Origin: Pelobates cultripes
Lineage: Eukaryota > Chordata > Amphibia > Anura > Pelobatidae
Assembly (NCBI GenBank): GCA_933207985.1
Contig: OW240913.1
Location: forward strand, 278,867,232-278,931,231
Length of the DNA: 64,000 nt
Direction: 5' to 3'
The notes beneath the pieces were generated by a model. That model worked only from the letters and a program-made list of their open reading frames with translations, was not told the origin of the DNA and did not search any database. Below, in pieces: positions 32,599 to 44,552 of the stretch (positions are counted from its first letter, which is position 1; each line of letters begins with the position of its first letter). The translations under genes and the position numbers were made by a program.

Positions 32599-34565
32599 AG
32601 ATAATTGACTTTTGTCAAAAGCACTCTTCTGTGAACAAACAGAATAATTGACTAACTCCATTGGCTTTGTGATAGGAGAGGGGATTTTTTTATAACATTT
32701 GTTCGTGATTTGTTTTTGTTTTTTGAAGGGGCATTAATAGTTTTTTTTTGTAAGATTTTTGATTGGTGCTTGTTCATCACTGTTATCTTTGTGTGCTCAA
32801 ACAGATCTGTCTGAAACGCTGATTGATGTGCATCTCAACCTTTTGGACAAACAGCTGAATTTGAAAACTATCGCATAATAGTACAGTGCTCCTCAAACCA
32901 ATCTTTAAGAACCACTAGGGGTTAGGGATTTAGAGACTCATGTTCTGATAAAATCATAAGGCCTTGTTAATCTTTGAGGAGTATAAGAAAAACCTTTGGC
33001 CTAGAACATACAACGATCTAAAGTTTATTTAAAGAATACATTTTCTATATATTTAGCTAAATGTAGTATAATGTTGCTTGATGGTATAATTTTACAGTTT
33101 CTTCTGTGGCATCAGCTTATCCTTCTTTATATGGATTATGGCTTGTTCTCTAATGGCAAAAAATGTATAAATGTGGTATTTATGATTTCACCAAAAGGGT
33201 CAAGGCTACTAAATTACTTTTTTTTTGGATTTCAGTCTTCTTCTAACATACTGTTTTCACGAACAACATATAATTGTCTGTTATTTAGCAGATTGTTTTG
33301 AGTTTTAAAAATGATTTCAGCTAGAATTTAAGACAAGCAGAATGAGTGCAATTTTGTCTTTGCATTTTCTACCATTCATTTTTCAATGATCAATAATGAG
33401 CTATTCTTTTGGCCTGATTTGGCCGGAATCACTGAGTAAAAAAAAATCCCCTTTTTGTTTTTGTTTTGTCTTTAATGTGTTTTTATTTCTATCTATAAGT
33501 GCATCCCCTCTAATAAATACAATATTAATTTGACTCTCTGTATGGAAGTTTACATTATAGCTAACTTAATGAGTGAGGTGCTAAGAATGTGTGTCCATTC
33601 TCACTAGTGCTAACCTACAGAAGAAGTAAGTGAAAAAAGAGATTTAAATGAGCAGTGAAACAGTGCCCCTGCTGCGTAGACGTGTGGTTCAATAAACTAT
33701 TAATACAAGCTCCTGTTGAAAAGAAATCCCAAGCACAATCTCCGAAAAGCCTGCTGCAGAATACAGATATTGCCATCTGCTTTCCAGTGTTCTATTCTTT
33801 GTTTGGGAAGCTCAATTGTAATTTAATTTTTGCTTACCAACAAAATACCTCTGAATACCCAAGACCGTATGATATGATTTTGAGTAACGGAAACTAAATC
33901 CTATCCAAATAAAATGCCTGTTAGTACAGTTTAGTCCTCTATAACCTTCTGTGTAATTGCAGAAATATATATTATATGTGCAACTTGGTGTCTGTCAAAC
34001 CAGTTCTCAGGATTCACCAGCATGCAGAACATGTCTATTATGGCATTGATTTAATACTGATTGATAAACCTTTAAAATAATTTCATTTTAAAATACTTTG
34101 ATATATTGATGTGTATATGTATATATTTTTTACATATGATATATTATGTGCTATTTTAATATGTAATATTTTACTGTATTAATAAAAAGAAAATGATTTT
34201 AAAAAATGTATCCAAAAATATTAAACTTATTCACAAAGCTTATAATAAATATTAAAATCGAGACCTATATAGACCAAGTCCTGCCACTACTTAGGTGTGT
34301 CAATAAAATGACTGGACCACGTATCAACTAACCTATGCCAAAATAATTACATCCTAAAATAAAATCTGGAATGTTAGTGGGGAAACAAAGATAAATCAGA
34401 AGAGTACTGATGTGCTTTTATAACACACTTAATGACAATTAGGGTTTTCTTCACAAACAGAGAATTGACAAGACAATTAAAACTTCAGAAACACTGCACA
34501 TACAGATTCCTACAACCATTATCACTTCTAAAAGCAGAATTGATCATGGTGGTTGGAGTAACCCT
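32599..34565. other. Unassigned intron sequence
   Basis: AT-rich. No coding homology or repeat ends were recognised. Confidence 0.45.
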
Positions 34566-35037
34566 TTAAATGTACACTAGAGTGTCACAAAAACAAAAAT
34601 ATATTCCTAACACTATAGTCCCCCCTCAAATCGCTATTCAACTTACCTTATGTCCCACACTGACCCAGTCTCACCAAGGCTGGCCCTGCCTCCATGGCTG
34701 AGATTGTAAGTCTTGATGATCTCAACCAGTCCAATGCTATCCAATCGGAAAGCATTGGGAGGCTGTAGGGCATGCGCAGCAAAATGCCACACTGGGCCAA
34801 TCAGCATCTCCTCATGGGGATGCATTGAATGACTTCATCTCTCTGGGGAATGTTCAGCACACTGTGCATCACTGGCCTAGGAAACATCCAAAGTGGCCAT
34901 CTAAGTGCCTAGAGGTAACAATATAAATTCTTTGAAAAAGGTAGTGTTTACTTTGAAAAGTATGTAGGGACAGGCTATAGACTTCAGAACCACCACATCA
35001 AACTGTAGTGGTTCTCTTGACCATAGTGTCCCTCTAA
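34566..35037. mobile_element. T2-like MITE
   Basis: It starts TTAAATGTACACTAGAGTG and ends gaccatagtgtccctctaa. The interior has ccaatgctatccaatcggaaa, caatcagcatctcctcat and cctagaggtaac, shared with other copies. Confidence 0.7.
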
Positions 35038-35719
35038 ATTAAGTTGAGTACATTATCAGAATGATGCCATAAAGACTTCAACACAGTAATACGAGAAGTA
35101 AGATTTGTTCTTGTAGTAACATTTTCGTGCTGCTTAATTTTTTTTTTTGTTTTGTTCTGACATCCCAGATGTTTTGTGAGCTATATTTCCCATGATGCTG
35201 CCTACTCATAAGCATTTTGGGTTCCATGGTTTCTTTTCCATAGCCAGACATGATCGCTTAATTACTTGAAGTTGAAGTTAAGTTTTTATTGAATTTTATG
35301 GATATTTATATATTTGTCTTTTATATAATATTTAATATATTTATTGCATCTGAGTAATATCATATAAACGTTTTTTTTTTCTTTTTTCTTGACTTCTGGT
35401 GTTTTATATCAGGCGCTTAAAGCTGTGCAATATAAATAAATTAGTCACATTTTATAGATCTGATACCTCTTCATTGACTGTTCATCACCTACCTAAATAA
35501 CAATACTTTGACGATTCTGCCATTGTTAACTCAGTAAAGTATTGATAGTTTCCAGACACATAAAATCAATAGAATAAGGAATTTCCAGTGCTGTCTATTG
35601 TCTGTCAATCTCTAATTAAAAAAAAAAAAAAAAAGTGTAGTGAAACACAGTTAAGGGCTCCAAAACAGAGAAGCACCTTGTTTTCATTAATTGAAACACA
35701 CTGGAAGGCTGCTAATATT
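35038..35719. other. Unassigned intron sequence
   Basis: AT-rich. Nothing was recognised except a poly-A tract at 35618-35634. Confidence 0.45.
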
Positions 35720-36331
35720 ATGCAAGGCCAGGTTCCTGTATGTATTCCTGACCCAATAGTGTTAAAACCACCATCTAGCCCCCTGGGCCCCTCATGCCTC
35801 CATAAATATAGTAAAAATCTTAATCTATTCAAGCCTGAAGCTGTAACTCTGCATGCTGTTAGACTCAGAAAAATCAGTCTGCTGACATCATCAGAAGTGG
35901 TCGCCTGATCCAATCATCAGAAGTGGTCGCTTGATCCAATCACAATGCTTCCCTATAGGATTGGCTGAGACTGACAAGGAGGCAGATCAGGGGCAGAGCC
36001 AGCATGATTCAAACACAGCCCTGGCCAATCAGCATCTCCTCATAGAGATGAATTGAGTCAATGAATCTCTATGAGGAAAGTTCAGTGTCTGCATGCAGAG
36101 TGAGGAGATACTGAATGTTTGGATGCATTTTAGGCAGCCATGACCCAGGAAGGATCTATAACAGCTATCTGAGGAGTGGCCAGTGAAGTTATCACTAGGC
36201 TGTAATGTAAACACTGCATTTTCTCTGAAAAGACAGTGTTTACGGAAAAAAAAGCCTGAAGGTAATGATTCTACTGACCGGATCAAATTCAATAAGCTGT
36301 AGTTGTTCTGGTGACTATAGTGTCCCTTTAA
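35720..36331. mobile_element. T2-like MITE, left end eroded
   Basis: It ends gactatagtgtccctttaa at 36331. The interior landmarks (ccaccatctagccccctgg, caatgcttccctataggat, agcatctcctcatagagat) match the copies at 16563 and 60859 closely. The left terminus is replaced by unrelated bases before 35740. Confidence 0.75.
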
Positions 36332-38430
36332 GGTAACAAACAAACAAACTAAATTGGGATTAGGGAAGTCCGTTTTTTTGAACTCTATACAGCATTTAAA
36401 CAAATATATTTGTGGAAGGTGACATTATGTATTATTACTCTGTGCCCTCTGAACCCCACTCACACATGACATGAAAACGTGACTATATATATCCCTAAAT
36501 GAGTATTTACTCAAGTAAAAGGTCATCTCTTAAAGCTGTATAGTAAATTGGCAGGAAGCGGATGTGACATATTGGTCTAGAACTAAGCTTGATCAAACCA
36601 TAATCTAACATTGTCAAGGGCCACTGCATAAAGATGCTAACATGAATGCACAGTATTGTTGCACAGTTCAAAACAACATTTTCTTTTCACTACACCTTTA
36701 AATCCTTCTTTGCCCTTGTGTTTAATGCAGTGAAGAGAAGAATTAGCGTGTCTCCATTTCCCTCGAAACTCTGGCCTATTTTCATGACTAGTGTCTGTCT
36801 ACACAAGTTTAACATTGATAATGAGTCAGTTACTGGGTTTCTGCCAGCTAATTTGCCACTCTGTGTTATTGTTTTTCAACATGCCTGCTTTAGATTTTAG
36901 TTAAATGCTCATTAGGATTCTTTGTTGAGATGAGCTTGACATCTGACGCATGTAGTTTTTTTTTTTTTTTGAAGCAAAGCCTTCTCTCCTGATACCATCT
37001 GACTTCCATCCGAAGTGATGATATGTATGGAAGGTTGTAAAATATGCTGTTGCACTATGGTACGTGTTAGATATGACTTTTATTTGCAACGTTTAATCTT
37101 TTTCTAAAACGTTTCAGGTTTCTAGTTATAGTTGTCCACTTTTTCCTTATCCGAGAGGTAGATATTGGACTCAGACTGATTACACCATTTGGCCAATGTC
37201 AAAAGGCCATTAGAAATAAATTTATCTTGACTAAAACTATTAAGAAATCAATTGGATTTGTTATCTCATTCCCCCAAGCTGTAGCACAGTTACCTATCTA
37301 GTGGCCTTTTTGTCCCTTCTTCATTGCTAGTCTCACATGAAGATATATGCTTTGCCAAAGAGAATATAAGGGAAACGTGCATCACTTTTTCAAACTCCTC
37401 ACCGTCCTATAATATTTTCCTTATGAACAAAGACCAATACTCCTTTGCTACGTGAACCATTTGAGGGAAATAACCATTAACAATAGTATTTCAAGCTAGG
37501 TGGTTTGTCATTTTGCCCAAGGTTAGTTGAAGACTCGATTGGACATTTTTTGAGAAACGAGAAGCTGTGTGTAGCTTACCAACAGTCTTTTTTGTGTTTG
37601 TTTTCCTGGGAACAATTGTGGTCCTACACATAACAAATGTTCCAAGCTAGGGTCACTGTGCTTCTCTGATATATTACATTTCAGAATACATCACAAAAAA
37701 CTGTTATGGTGCAAGGAGGTCCCAGGCTCAGGCTTACCTGTATGGTATAAACTATACTTCCACTCAATGTCTGAGGCTTCAGTCAAGAAGCTTCAAACTG
37801 GACCCAGCTTTAAGCAATATTTTCCCATTAATAAAAGAAAGTGAAAAATATATTGTTTTTCCCACTTAGACCATAACAACTTAATAAGATGAGACTGAGA
37901 TGGAGTTATTATGGTGCATATAGTCTCTTTTTATTTTAATATCTTGCTATGGAAAAATAAACAAAACTGAATTATAGACTCAATAGCATCAGATGTTTCT
38001 ACCCCTCTTCTTCCAGGTGAGTTTCAGCTCTTGATTGATGCATTTATCTGGTGGAGTAACTGACCAGTAATACTAAGGGAAGGCTGGTTTAATGCTGCAC
38101 GTTTAATATTGTGAGTACAAGGTTAATACAGCAAGGTGTGGAATTAATACAGAAGATGTGGTGTCTGTCACTATATAGGTAAATAGTTGTCTTAATTCAT
38201 TCAAAGGTTTGATGTAGTAATATGATTTATAGGGGTAGGGTTTATGGACATAGTTTGTGGCCCAGGATAAGTTTTCAGCAGAGGTTTAAATCATTGTATA
38301 GAATTGGGGCTGTTGATCTTTGCTGACACCCAGGAATAGCGGGACGGCAAAGGGCTTTATTTTTTGTGTTTTAAATCACTATATAAGAGGAAAGGGCAAA
38401 ACATTTACACTTTGGCTGAAGCACAGGGCT
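36332..38430. other. Unassigned intron sequence
   Basis: No gene. A short tattatggtgcatatagtc segment near 37910 may be a T2 end fragment. Confidence 0.4.
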
Positions 38431-38639
38431 GATGCAAGGAGTTTTGGCTTCACAATCGAAGATGCATTTTGCTGCTTCACTTGTGTGTCACTTAACCCCT
38501 CCTCTTGAATTTCATAGTTCTTTTGTGTTTTTTTATCACTTCTTTTGAATGCTTTACCTACTTTAGTGTATCGTATTGTGTCTTGCATCCCTCCTTTATT
38601 ATATTTTATCAGCCATTTTTCCCATTTGTGTCTAATACC

Positions 38640-39375
38640 ACCCCCATTGTGTGTCCCTTATGCCCCCCAGCCTTTTTGTGTGTCTCTTACCACCCACATT
38701 GTGTGTCCCTTATGCCCCCCAGCCTCTTTGTGTCTCTCTTACGGACCCCCCAGCCTCTTTGTGTCTCTCTTACAGATCCCCCAGGCTCTTTATGTCTCTC
38801 TTACGGACCCCCCAGGCTCTTTGTGTCTCTCTTACGGACCCCCCAGGCTCTTTGTGTCTCTCTTACGGACCCCCCAGGCTCTTTGTGTCTCTCTTACGGA
38901 CCCCCCAGGCTCTTTGTGTCTCTCTTACGGACCCCCCAGGCTCTTTGTGTCTCTCTTACGGACCCCCCAGGCTCTTTGTGTCTCTCTTACTTACCCCAGC
39001 CCCTAAGTGTTTCTACACCCCAGCCCTTTTGGGTGTTTATTTCTCCCCTTCCTCAGCCACTATGTGTTTCTCTTTTTGCCATTCCCCTGCCTCTCTCGGT
39101 GTCTCTTTCTCCCGTTCCCCTGCTTCTCTCGGTGTCTCTTCCTCCCGTTCCCCTGGGTCTCTGTGTCTTTCTCCCCTTCCCCTGCCTCTCTGTGTCTCTT
39201 TCTCCCCTTCCCCTGCCTTTTTCTTCCCTTCCACTGGCCATTTGTATGTTTCATTCTCCTCTTCCCAAGACCCTTTGTGTCTCTGATTCTCTGCTTCCCC
39301 AGCCCCTCTATGTGTCTATTTCTCCAACTCAGACTCTGTTTGTGCCTTTCTACCCCAACCCCTCTGTGTGTCTCT
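38640..39375. repeat. 32-bp minisatellite with degenerate flanks
   Basis: About nine near-identical 32-base units (ctctttgtgtctctcttacg plus gaccccccagg) lie at 38720-38995, with looser variants on both sides. The unit is not a multiple of three and has no stop, so all three frames stay open (290, 211 and 153 codons). None is a real protein. Confidence 0.92.
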
Positions 39376-39379
39376 AACT

Positions 39380-40342
39380 TTGTTAGAGGGCAATTCCAAA
39401 AGCTCTTATGGTACCAAAACATAAGCCCCATTCTATCTTTAAAGGGATGTCTTTGTTCTTTCTTGCACTAGAAGATATGAATGCTTTAATTGTTATTGTG
39501 CTGTGCTAAAGGCATGCTGGACAGCAAGTAAGTTGGCTATCAGCTAATCTCATTTGTCAATCAAATTACTAGCCAATTTACTATGTTTCAAAATGAGTAA
39601 AAAAATACTTTAGTGTGAAAAAACAAACAAACATAAAATGCAGAACATTTTTAATGAACAAAATTATGATCAGTACATTTGAATTGTCGAATTATGGTGA
39701 CATTGTTATGTCTTACTGTAACCAGAGAACTCCTGAAAACTGCTGTTTTTACATAGTGTGAGATAAAATGTTCCTTTTGCTCCGTTACTAGTCTTCAATA
39801 AATATTTTTAATTACGGTACATGCTGTACTTTTAGGACACCAGGTTGCTGTGCTCGGCAAACCATATACATCCATCTCAATTGTCCATTTGATAAGAGAT
39901 GAATAATTGGAATGCTTTTAGGTACAATGCTGCAATGAGATCAACCAATAATACGTTGCACTGGGTCCATAGATGCAAGCACTCTCTGTACTTGCCATAA
40001 TTGAAAGCATTAGTGAAATAATTAGCTTTATTGGTGGTCTCTGAACAGTGCTGACAAAGAGTTTGTCCATGTTAATTGAAGGTTTTATACATGCAATCAT
40101 TTAGCACTGAAAACACTGTGAAATAATCAATGTTTAGTAATTTTCCACCTGCAAGGTAGCACAATGTTTATTATGTAAATCGCAGATTTACCCTCCCTGG
40201 CTGAATTTCAGAACTCTATTAGTAAAGTTTAGTTGTTTTGGTTATTTCTTCTTTTCCAAATTGATAAAGTAAGATATTGCAGCAGAGTTAAAAGGTATTG
40301 GCATATTTCTATGTTATGCGATTTATTGCAACTGTATCTTAG
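39380..40342. other. Unassigned intron sequence
   Basis: AT-rich. No feature was recognised. Confidence 0.45.
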
Positions 40343-40821
40343 TTAAAGGGACACTGTAGTCACTATAACCACTTTGTCTCTTTAAATTAGTTATAGTGCC
40401 TGGAGTGCCCTGGCACTGTCCCTCCATTCAGTGTTGCACCACGTTTCTGCAGTATGCCACAAAATAAGAGTCCCTGGCCACCCACAGTCCGGCCCCTTCT
40501 GTATGTGTAGCTAAGGCAGAGATTACACACTTCCTTGTTGTCATACCCATTCATACCGTCAGTTGGAGCTCTGACAGGTTAAAAGCAGTCAGCTGACACT
40601 CTCAGCCAATCACAGCTGCCCATTGCTGCTCAGGGTAATACTTCCTTATTAGCCAAAGCAGCACAGAACGGATGGACTGCCGTGGTCTCTTGTTTAGCAT
40701 TAAAACATTACAACATTAAAAACTGTTTAATGCTGAAAGAAATGATGGTACCAGGGGACTCCAGACACTATAACCAGTTTAATGAGATGAAGCAGATACA
40801 GTGCCTACGGTTTCCCTTTAA
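40343..40821. mobile_element. T2-like MITE, complete
   Basis: It starts TTAAAGGGACACTGTAGTC and ends gcctacggtttccctttaa. It is 479 bases with terminal inverted repeats inside TTAA. The interior differs from the other copies (cctggcactgtccctcc), so it is a separate subfamily. Confidence 0.75.
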
Positions 40822-41024
40822 CAATGCTATAATTAAAGGCCAGAGATGATATTCCAAAATGAAATGACATACTTGGTTAATAAAATTCCTGGGTTGTATG
40901 TAGGTATCCTAATGAACAGAAACTTTAGCCTGCCTGACTTGCAGTGATAGAAAATATAATTGACTCTCTATATCAAAAAGTTCTATCAGAGATACCCAAC
41001 AACCACTCCATATTGTTCCATCTT

Positions 41025-41112
41025 TATAAAAAAGATATTCCCCAACAATTTCCTATTAACATATATATATATATATGTTAATAGGGAATTGTTGGGGAAT
41101 ATCTTTTTTATA
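41025..41112. repeat. 88-bp near-perfect hairpin
   Basis: The arms pair in 43 of 44 positions around an (AT)n centre at 41068/41069, with no spacer. The left arm contains gatattccccaacaatttcc and the right arm its complement with one change. Confidence 0.92.
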
Positions 41113-41344
41113 ATTGCTGAAACATTCTGTCTATCATTATATAAAATAACCTTAATTACTACAATTAATTATAGTGGTTATGGTGCAATGAGTCTGGGTG
41201 CTTGGGCAGCTTAGCCTAACATTGATGGCCAACAACCGTCTGAGGATAATGTGGAAGTTATTTTTTATTTTCTTGGTGGCAGCAAAGGCATTAGCTTTGA
41301 TTCATGGAGAGTCCTATTTGTTTGTAAAACTATTTTACAAAAAC

Positions 41345-41510
41345 CATCATCACCAGCCCCTCTGTGTGTCTCTTGGATCCTGCCTCCACCATCCCTCTGT
41401 ATGTTTTTGTCACCTCAGGCCTTTGTGTGTGCCTTTGCCCCCCCCCCCTCCCCCCCCAGCCCTTTGTGTGTGTCTTTGTCCCCCCAAGACTTCTGTGTGT
41501 CTCTGACAGG
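41345..41510. repeat. Short degenerate minisatellite
   Basis: Units around cagccctttgtgtgtgtctt and poly-C steps, related in composition to the 38.7-kb array. A segment tgccctaggcggctgcctag (palindromic cctaggc...gcctag) follows at about 41632. Confidence 0.7.
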
Positions 41511-41719
41511 AAGATTTTCGGTTCTCTCAGCGAGCAGCTACCTGTCAGACCAGGTGGAGGATACAGAAAATCCTCTACCGCTATACGCCTGGCCACACTA
41601 AATGCAATGACCAGCAGGAGAGGTAGCTGGTGTGCCCTAGGCGGCTGCCTAGTTCACGTAGTGGTAGCGCCACATAGCATCCCACTTTCTCTCAGCTCTT
41701 ATCACCAGCATGTTTGATG

Positions 41720-43440
41720 CTGAGGTTTGCCTTGCTTCCAGAGTTACTTTGTCAGTGATTATTCTTCTCATTATTGCAAACCAGAAAGAGCATTTCAGTT
41801 TCCTCTCCACCTGCCTTTTGTAGATACATCATGACCTTAGATCTCTCTTGCCTGTTCACTTACAATTATTTCACTGTCAAACAACCCTTTATTCCAAAAT
41901 AGAATTATCTTTCTTTGCACTTTTGTAGAGCCATTTAGAGAAGAATATTTAGTATTTTTTTTTTTTTTATTGTTTTACATTTTAACTTCATGTTACCTAT
42001 TTCTTAATAAATATTTTAAATATATTCTTAGCAATACAAAGTCATAGCACAGAACAGTGAAGGAGCCAACAAGGAGACTGTCCTCTCCATCATCTGCATC
42101 CTTTATGAAAATTGAGTCTAGTTTTTTTTTTAGGGCAACTGTGTGGAGAAGACATTTTGATCTTGGTAGTAATAAACATAAATTACAGTGGGGGATCCGT
42201 CACAGCCACTTAGTACTGGTTACAGTTTTGTTTAAAATTCTGGATCAGATCACATCATTCTCACTGTGTTTCCTCTAAGAGTTAAGAAATGCTTCTCCAA
42301 GCCACCTATACCGCATTTTCATGCCATTTTCCTTCTTAAACTAGCACTAATACTGAGCAAAATAATCTTCATGTTCTGTTCTCATGACAACCATGAGAAT
42401 GAAAAGTAACAACAAAACAGTGCTGTTTTTACTTGTAAAGTGCATTCTGAATAATGTTCAAGGAAATAAAATAAAAAATTAAGGTAATCTTTCAAGTCAG
42501 GTACATGGGGGGCTAGCATGTTTTCAAACACTATAGTGTCAGGAATACACATTTGTGTTCCTTTAACATTTTGTAATTCTAGAGAAGAAAAATGGTGTTT
42601 AATGGGCAGCAGGGTGATGTTTAGAGAGGTACTTTAGCATGGTGAGGTAAATGTAATAAAAGAATGTGACTGTGGTGAAACTATTTAAATGCTTCCCACA
42701 TTACACAGTAGCCTTCACACTGCATACATGCAGTCACAGCCTACTTAAGTTCATTCATACTTTCTTACACTATGTACATGCACTTACACATCATGCATTT
42801 ATATATTCAATACTTTATCACCCTACATCCATTTATTGAAATGAGTAATGGAGAGTACACTTGAGAATTCTACACCTACTGGCACCTGATATGTTAATCA
42901 GGCCCTGCAAGAATGTCTAACTTGTAGGTCTGATGGAGCCTACCATGCATTCCACTGTATGGCAGACTGCAATTTACACCACTTTATATATTGTTATAGT
43001 ATCCAAGCATGTTAGTTTGATCAAAACATGGCCTAATTATTCAGAAATCTATAATTGGACTACTTTTTGAAACAGCCTATGGTTGAGATGTAATTTCAAT
43101 GCATTTAACTGTAAACCTGTTTCTGGTCGCACAAAGGCATGGACACTTGCAGGATGATTCTAATTAGGGATGTGTGGTCACCCACAGACTGGATTTTGTT
43201 GGGGTAGCACCATTTCTGTATGTGTACGTATGTACGTGAAGCTTTAGTATGCTATTTATGGTCTGATATATGTGCCATACCTCCATACCTGCATATTCTG
43301 CACTGACTGGCTGATGCCATGCTGCTTGCTAGCCAATGTTAAGGTTAGAGGCCACTTACACCAAAACACATACGCTTTGGAGGCTGCAGCTTTTGTAAGC
43401 TGCTTTTAGATATATTCCCAATTAAAAACAAAACAAACAA
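41720..43440. other. Intron sequence with a T2 end fragment
   Basis: 42528-42566 (aacactatagtgtcaggaat to cctttaac) is a solo T2-like terminus. No coding homology. Confidence 0.45.
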
Positions 43441-43450
43441 AAAACTGCAT

Positions 43451-43806
43451 ATATATATAGCTTTACCTGATCAATCCAGATAAAGAGATATCAACTTTAT
43501 TGATTGAAAAGAATGTTAAAATTGCCCAATGGCCAATATAGTATGTGCTTAGTACAAAGAAAGTGAAAACTAGAATAACGGCACTGTATGGTAGCATACT
43601 GTAAAATAAAACATTGAAGGAGATTTTTTTTTGTTTTTCTAATTATCTACCTTATACTAGTTTTCACTTTCTTTGTACTAAGCACATACTATATTTGACA
43701 ATGGTCAATTTTAACATTCTTTTCAATCAATAAAGTTGTATATTATTTTTTCATATTGTGACATTGATCATATCTCTATCTGGATTTATCAGGTAAACCT
43801 ATATAT
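43451..43806. mobile_element. Foldback element with about 130-base arms
   Basis: The left arm (43451-43578) and right arm (43652-43806) are inverted copies. Examples are ctttacctgatcaatccaga against its complement, and gtatgtgcttagtacaaaga against tctttgtactaagcacatac. The right arm has about 25 extra bases. TA-rich flanks would suit a Tc1/mariner-type MITE. No protein is encoded. Confidence 0.75.
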
Positions 43807-44431
43807 TAGTGTATATATCCCAGTCTCCCCCCTTTTTTGGTACACTATCTCTCCCTATATTTCCTGCATAGTTAAACATATGTATATTATCATTGGGGTA
43901 TATTTACCAAGTAGTTTGTTTCCTATAGGGTTGGAGTGTCAATTTAAGATACAGGAGGCATAAAGAAATTAAGGTCAAAAGGAAAAAAGATAGATTTCCT
44001 GGCAATGTTACCATTTTAGTCTTCTCGTAATTTTACCAAATTCTTGTATGTATTTACCATTTTTCTCACTGCTACCAGCAGTTCTTCTGTGGCTTTTCTC
44101 CTTTTTAAAAAAAAAAAAAAAATGTTTTCATTGCCTCAGCTATGAAAACTTTAAAAAAGTATCTTACATTTTAAAACGATGAAAGTCAAAACAAACACTT
44201 TTATTGATCTCAAGGTAATAGGTCTTTGATTAAGGTGTGATTACACCAAGTTGTAGTTATTACAAAAATTAAATTATAGCAGTTTAAAAAAAATAAATTC
44301 AAAAAAGTACAAAACACAGTATTTGATAAACCCGATTGCTTTTTATTATTGCCTTCATGAAGTTTTCCTGTTTATTTTACAAATGTGTTTATGCTCAGAG
44401 AATCATTTTGTTTGCTTTTTTTCCTCTGCAG

Positions 44432-44552
44432 TTATTTGAACTCCTAGGGCCTGAAGGATTATCATTTATAGAAGTACTCCTGCAGCAGAGGCAAAGAATT
44501 GTGGAAATATCCCTGTGCTGGTCCAGCGATAACCAGCTGTACTTTTCCCAAG
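44432..44552 (+). CDS. ASCC3: ASCC3 coding exon
   Basis: After the polypyrimidine-rich acceptor ttcctctgcag the exon reads LFELLGPEGLSFIEVLLQQR, matching the ASCC3 segment that directly follows DELQ(D/N)E in other vertebrates. The preceding exon ends exactly at that point in phase 0, so the splice across 41 kb is confirmed by homology. The donor is gtaggg. The exon leaves one G, which combines with the next exon to give Glu. The C-terminal part (WSSDNQLYFSQ) is poorly conserved, corresponding to a variable linker that differs slightly in length from the mammalian protein. Confidence 0.92.

Larger units (their letters stand above)
3319..44431 (+). other. 41-kb ASCC3 intron
   Basis: The intron runs from the donor gtacgt to the acceptor ctgcag and joins two phase-0 exon ends. 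No exon-like ASCC3 sequence was found inside. At least half of its length is assignable to mobile elements or simple repeats, which are listed separately. Confidence 0.9.

Noticed and set aside
35588..36403. Open frames of 102-124 codons on both strands
   Set aside because: Fall within a T2-like MITE and poly-A-flanked intron. No domain.
38505..39377. 290-codon open frame, with two others overlapping
   Set aside because: Generated by a stop-free 32-base tandem repeat open in all frames. Leu/Ser/Pro-rich low-complexity translation with no domain.
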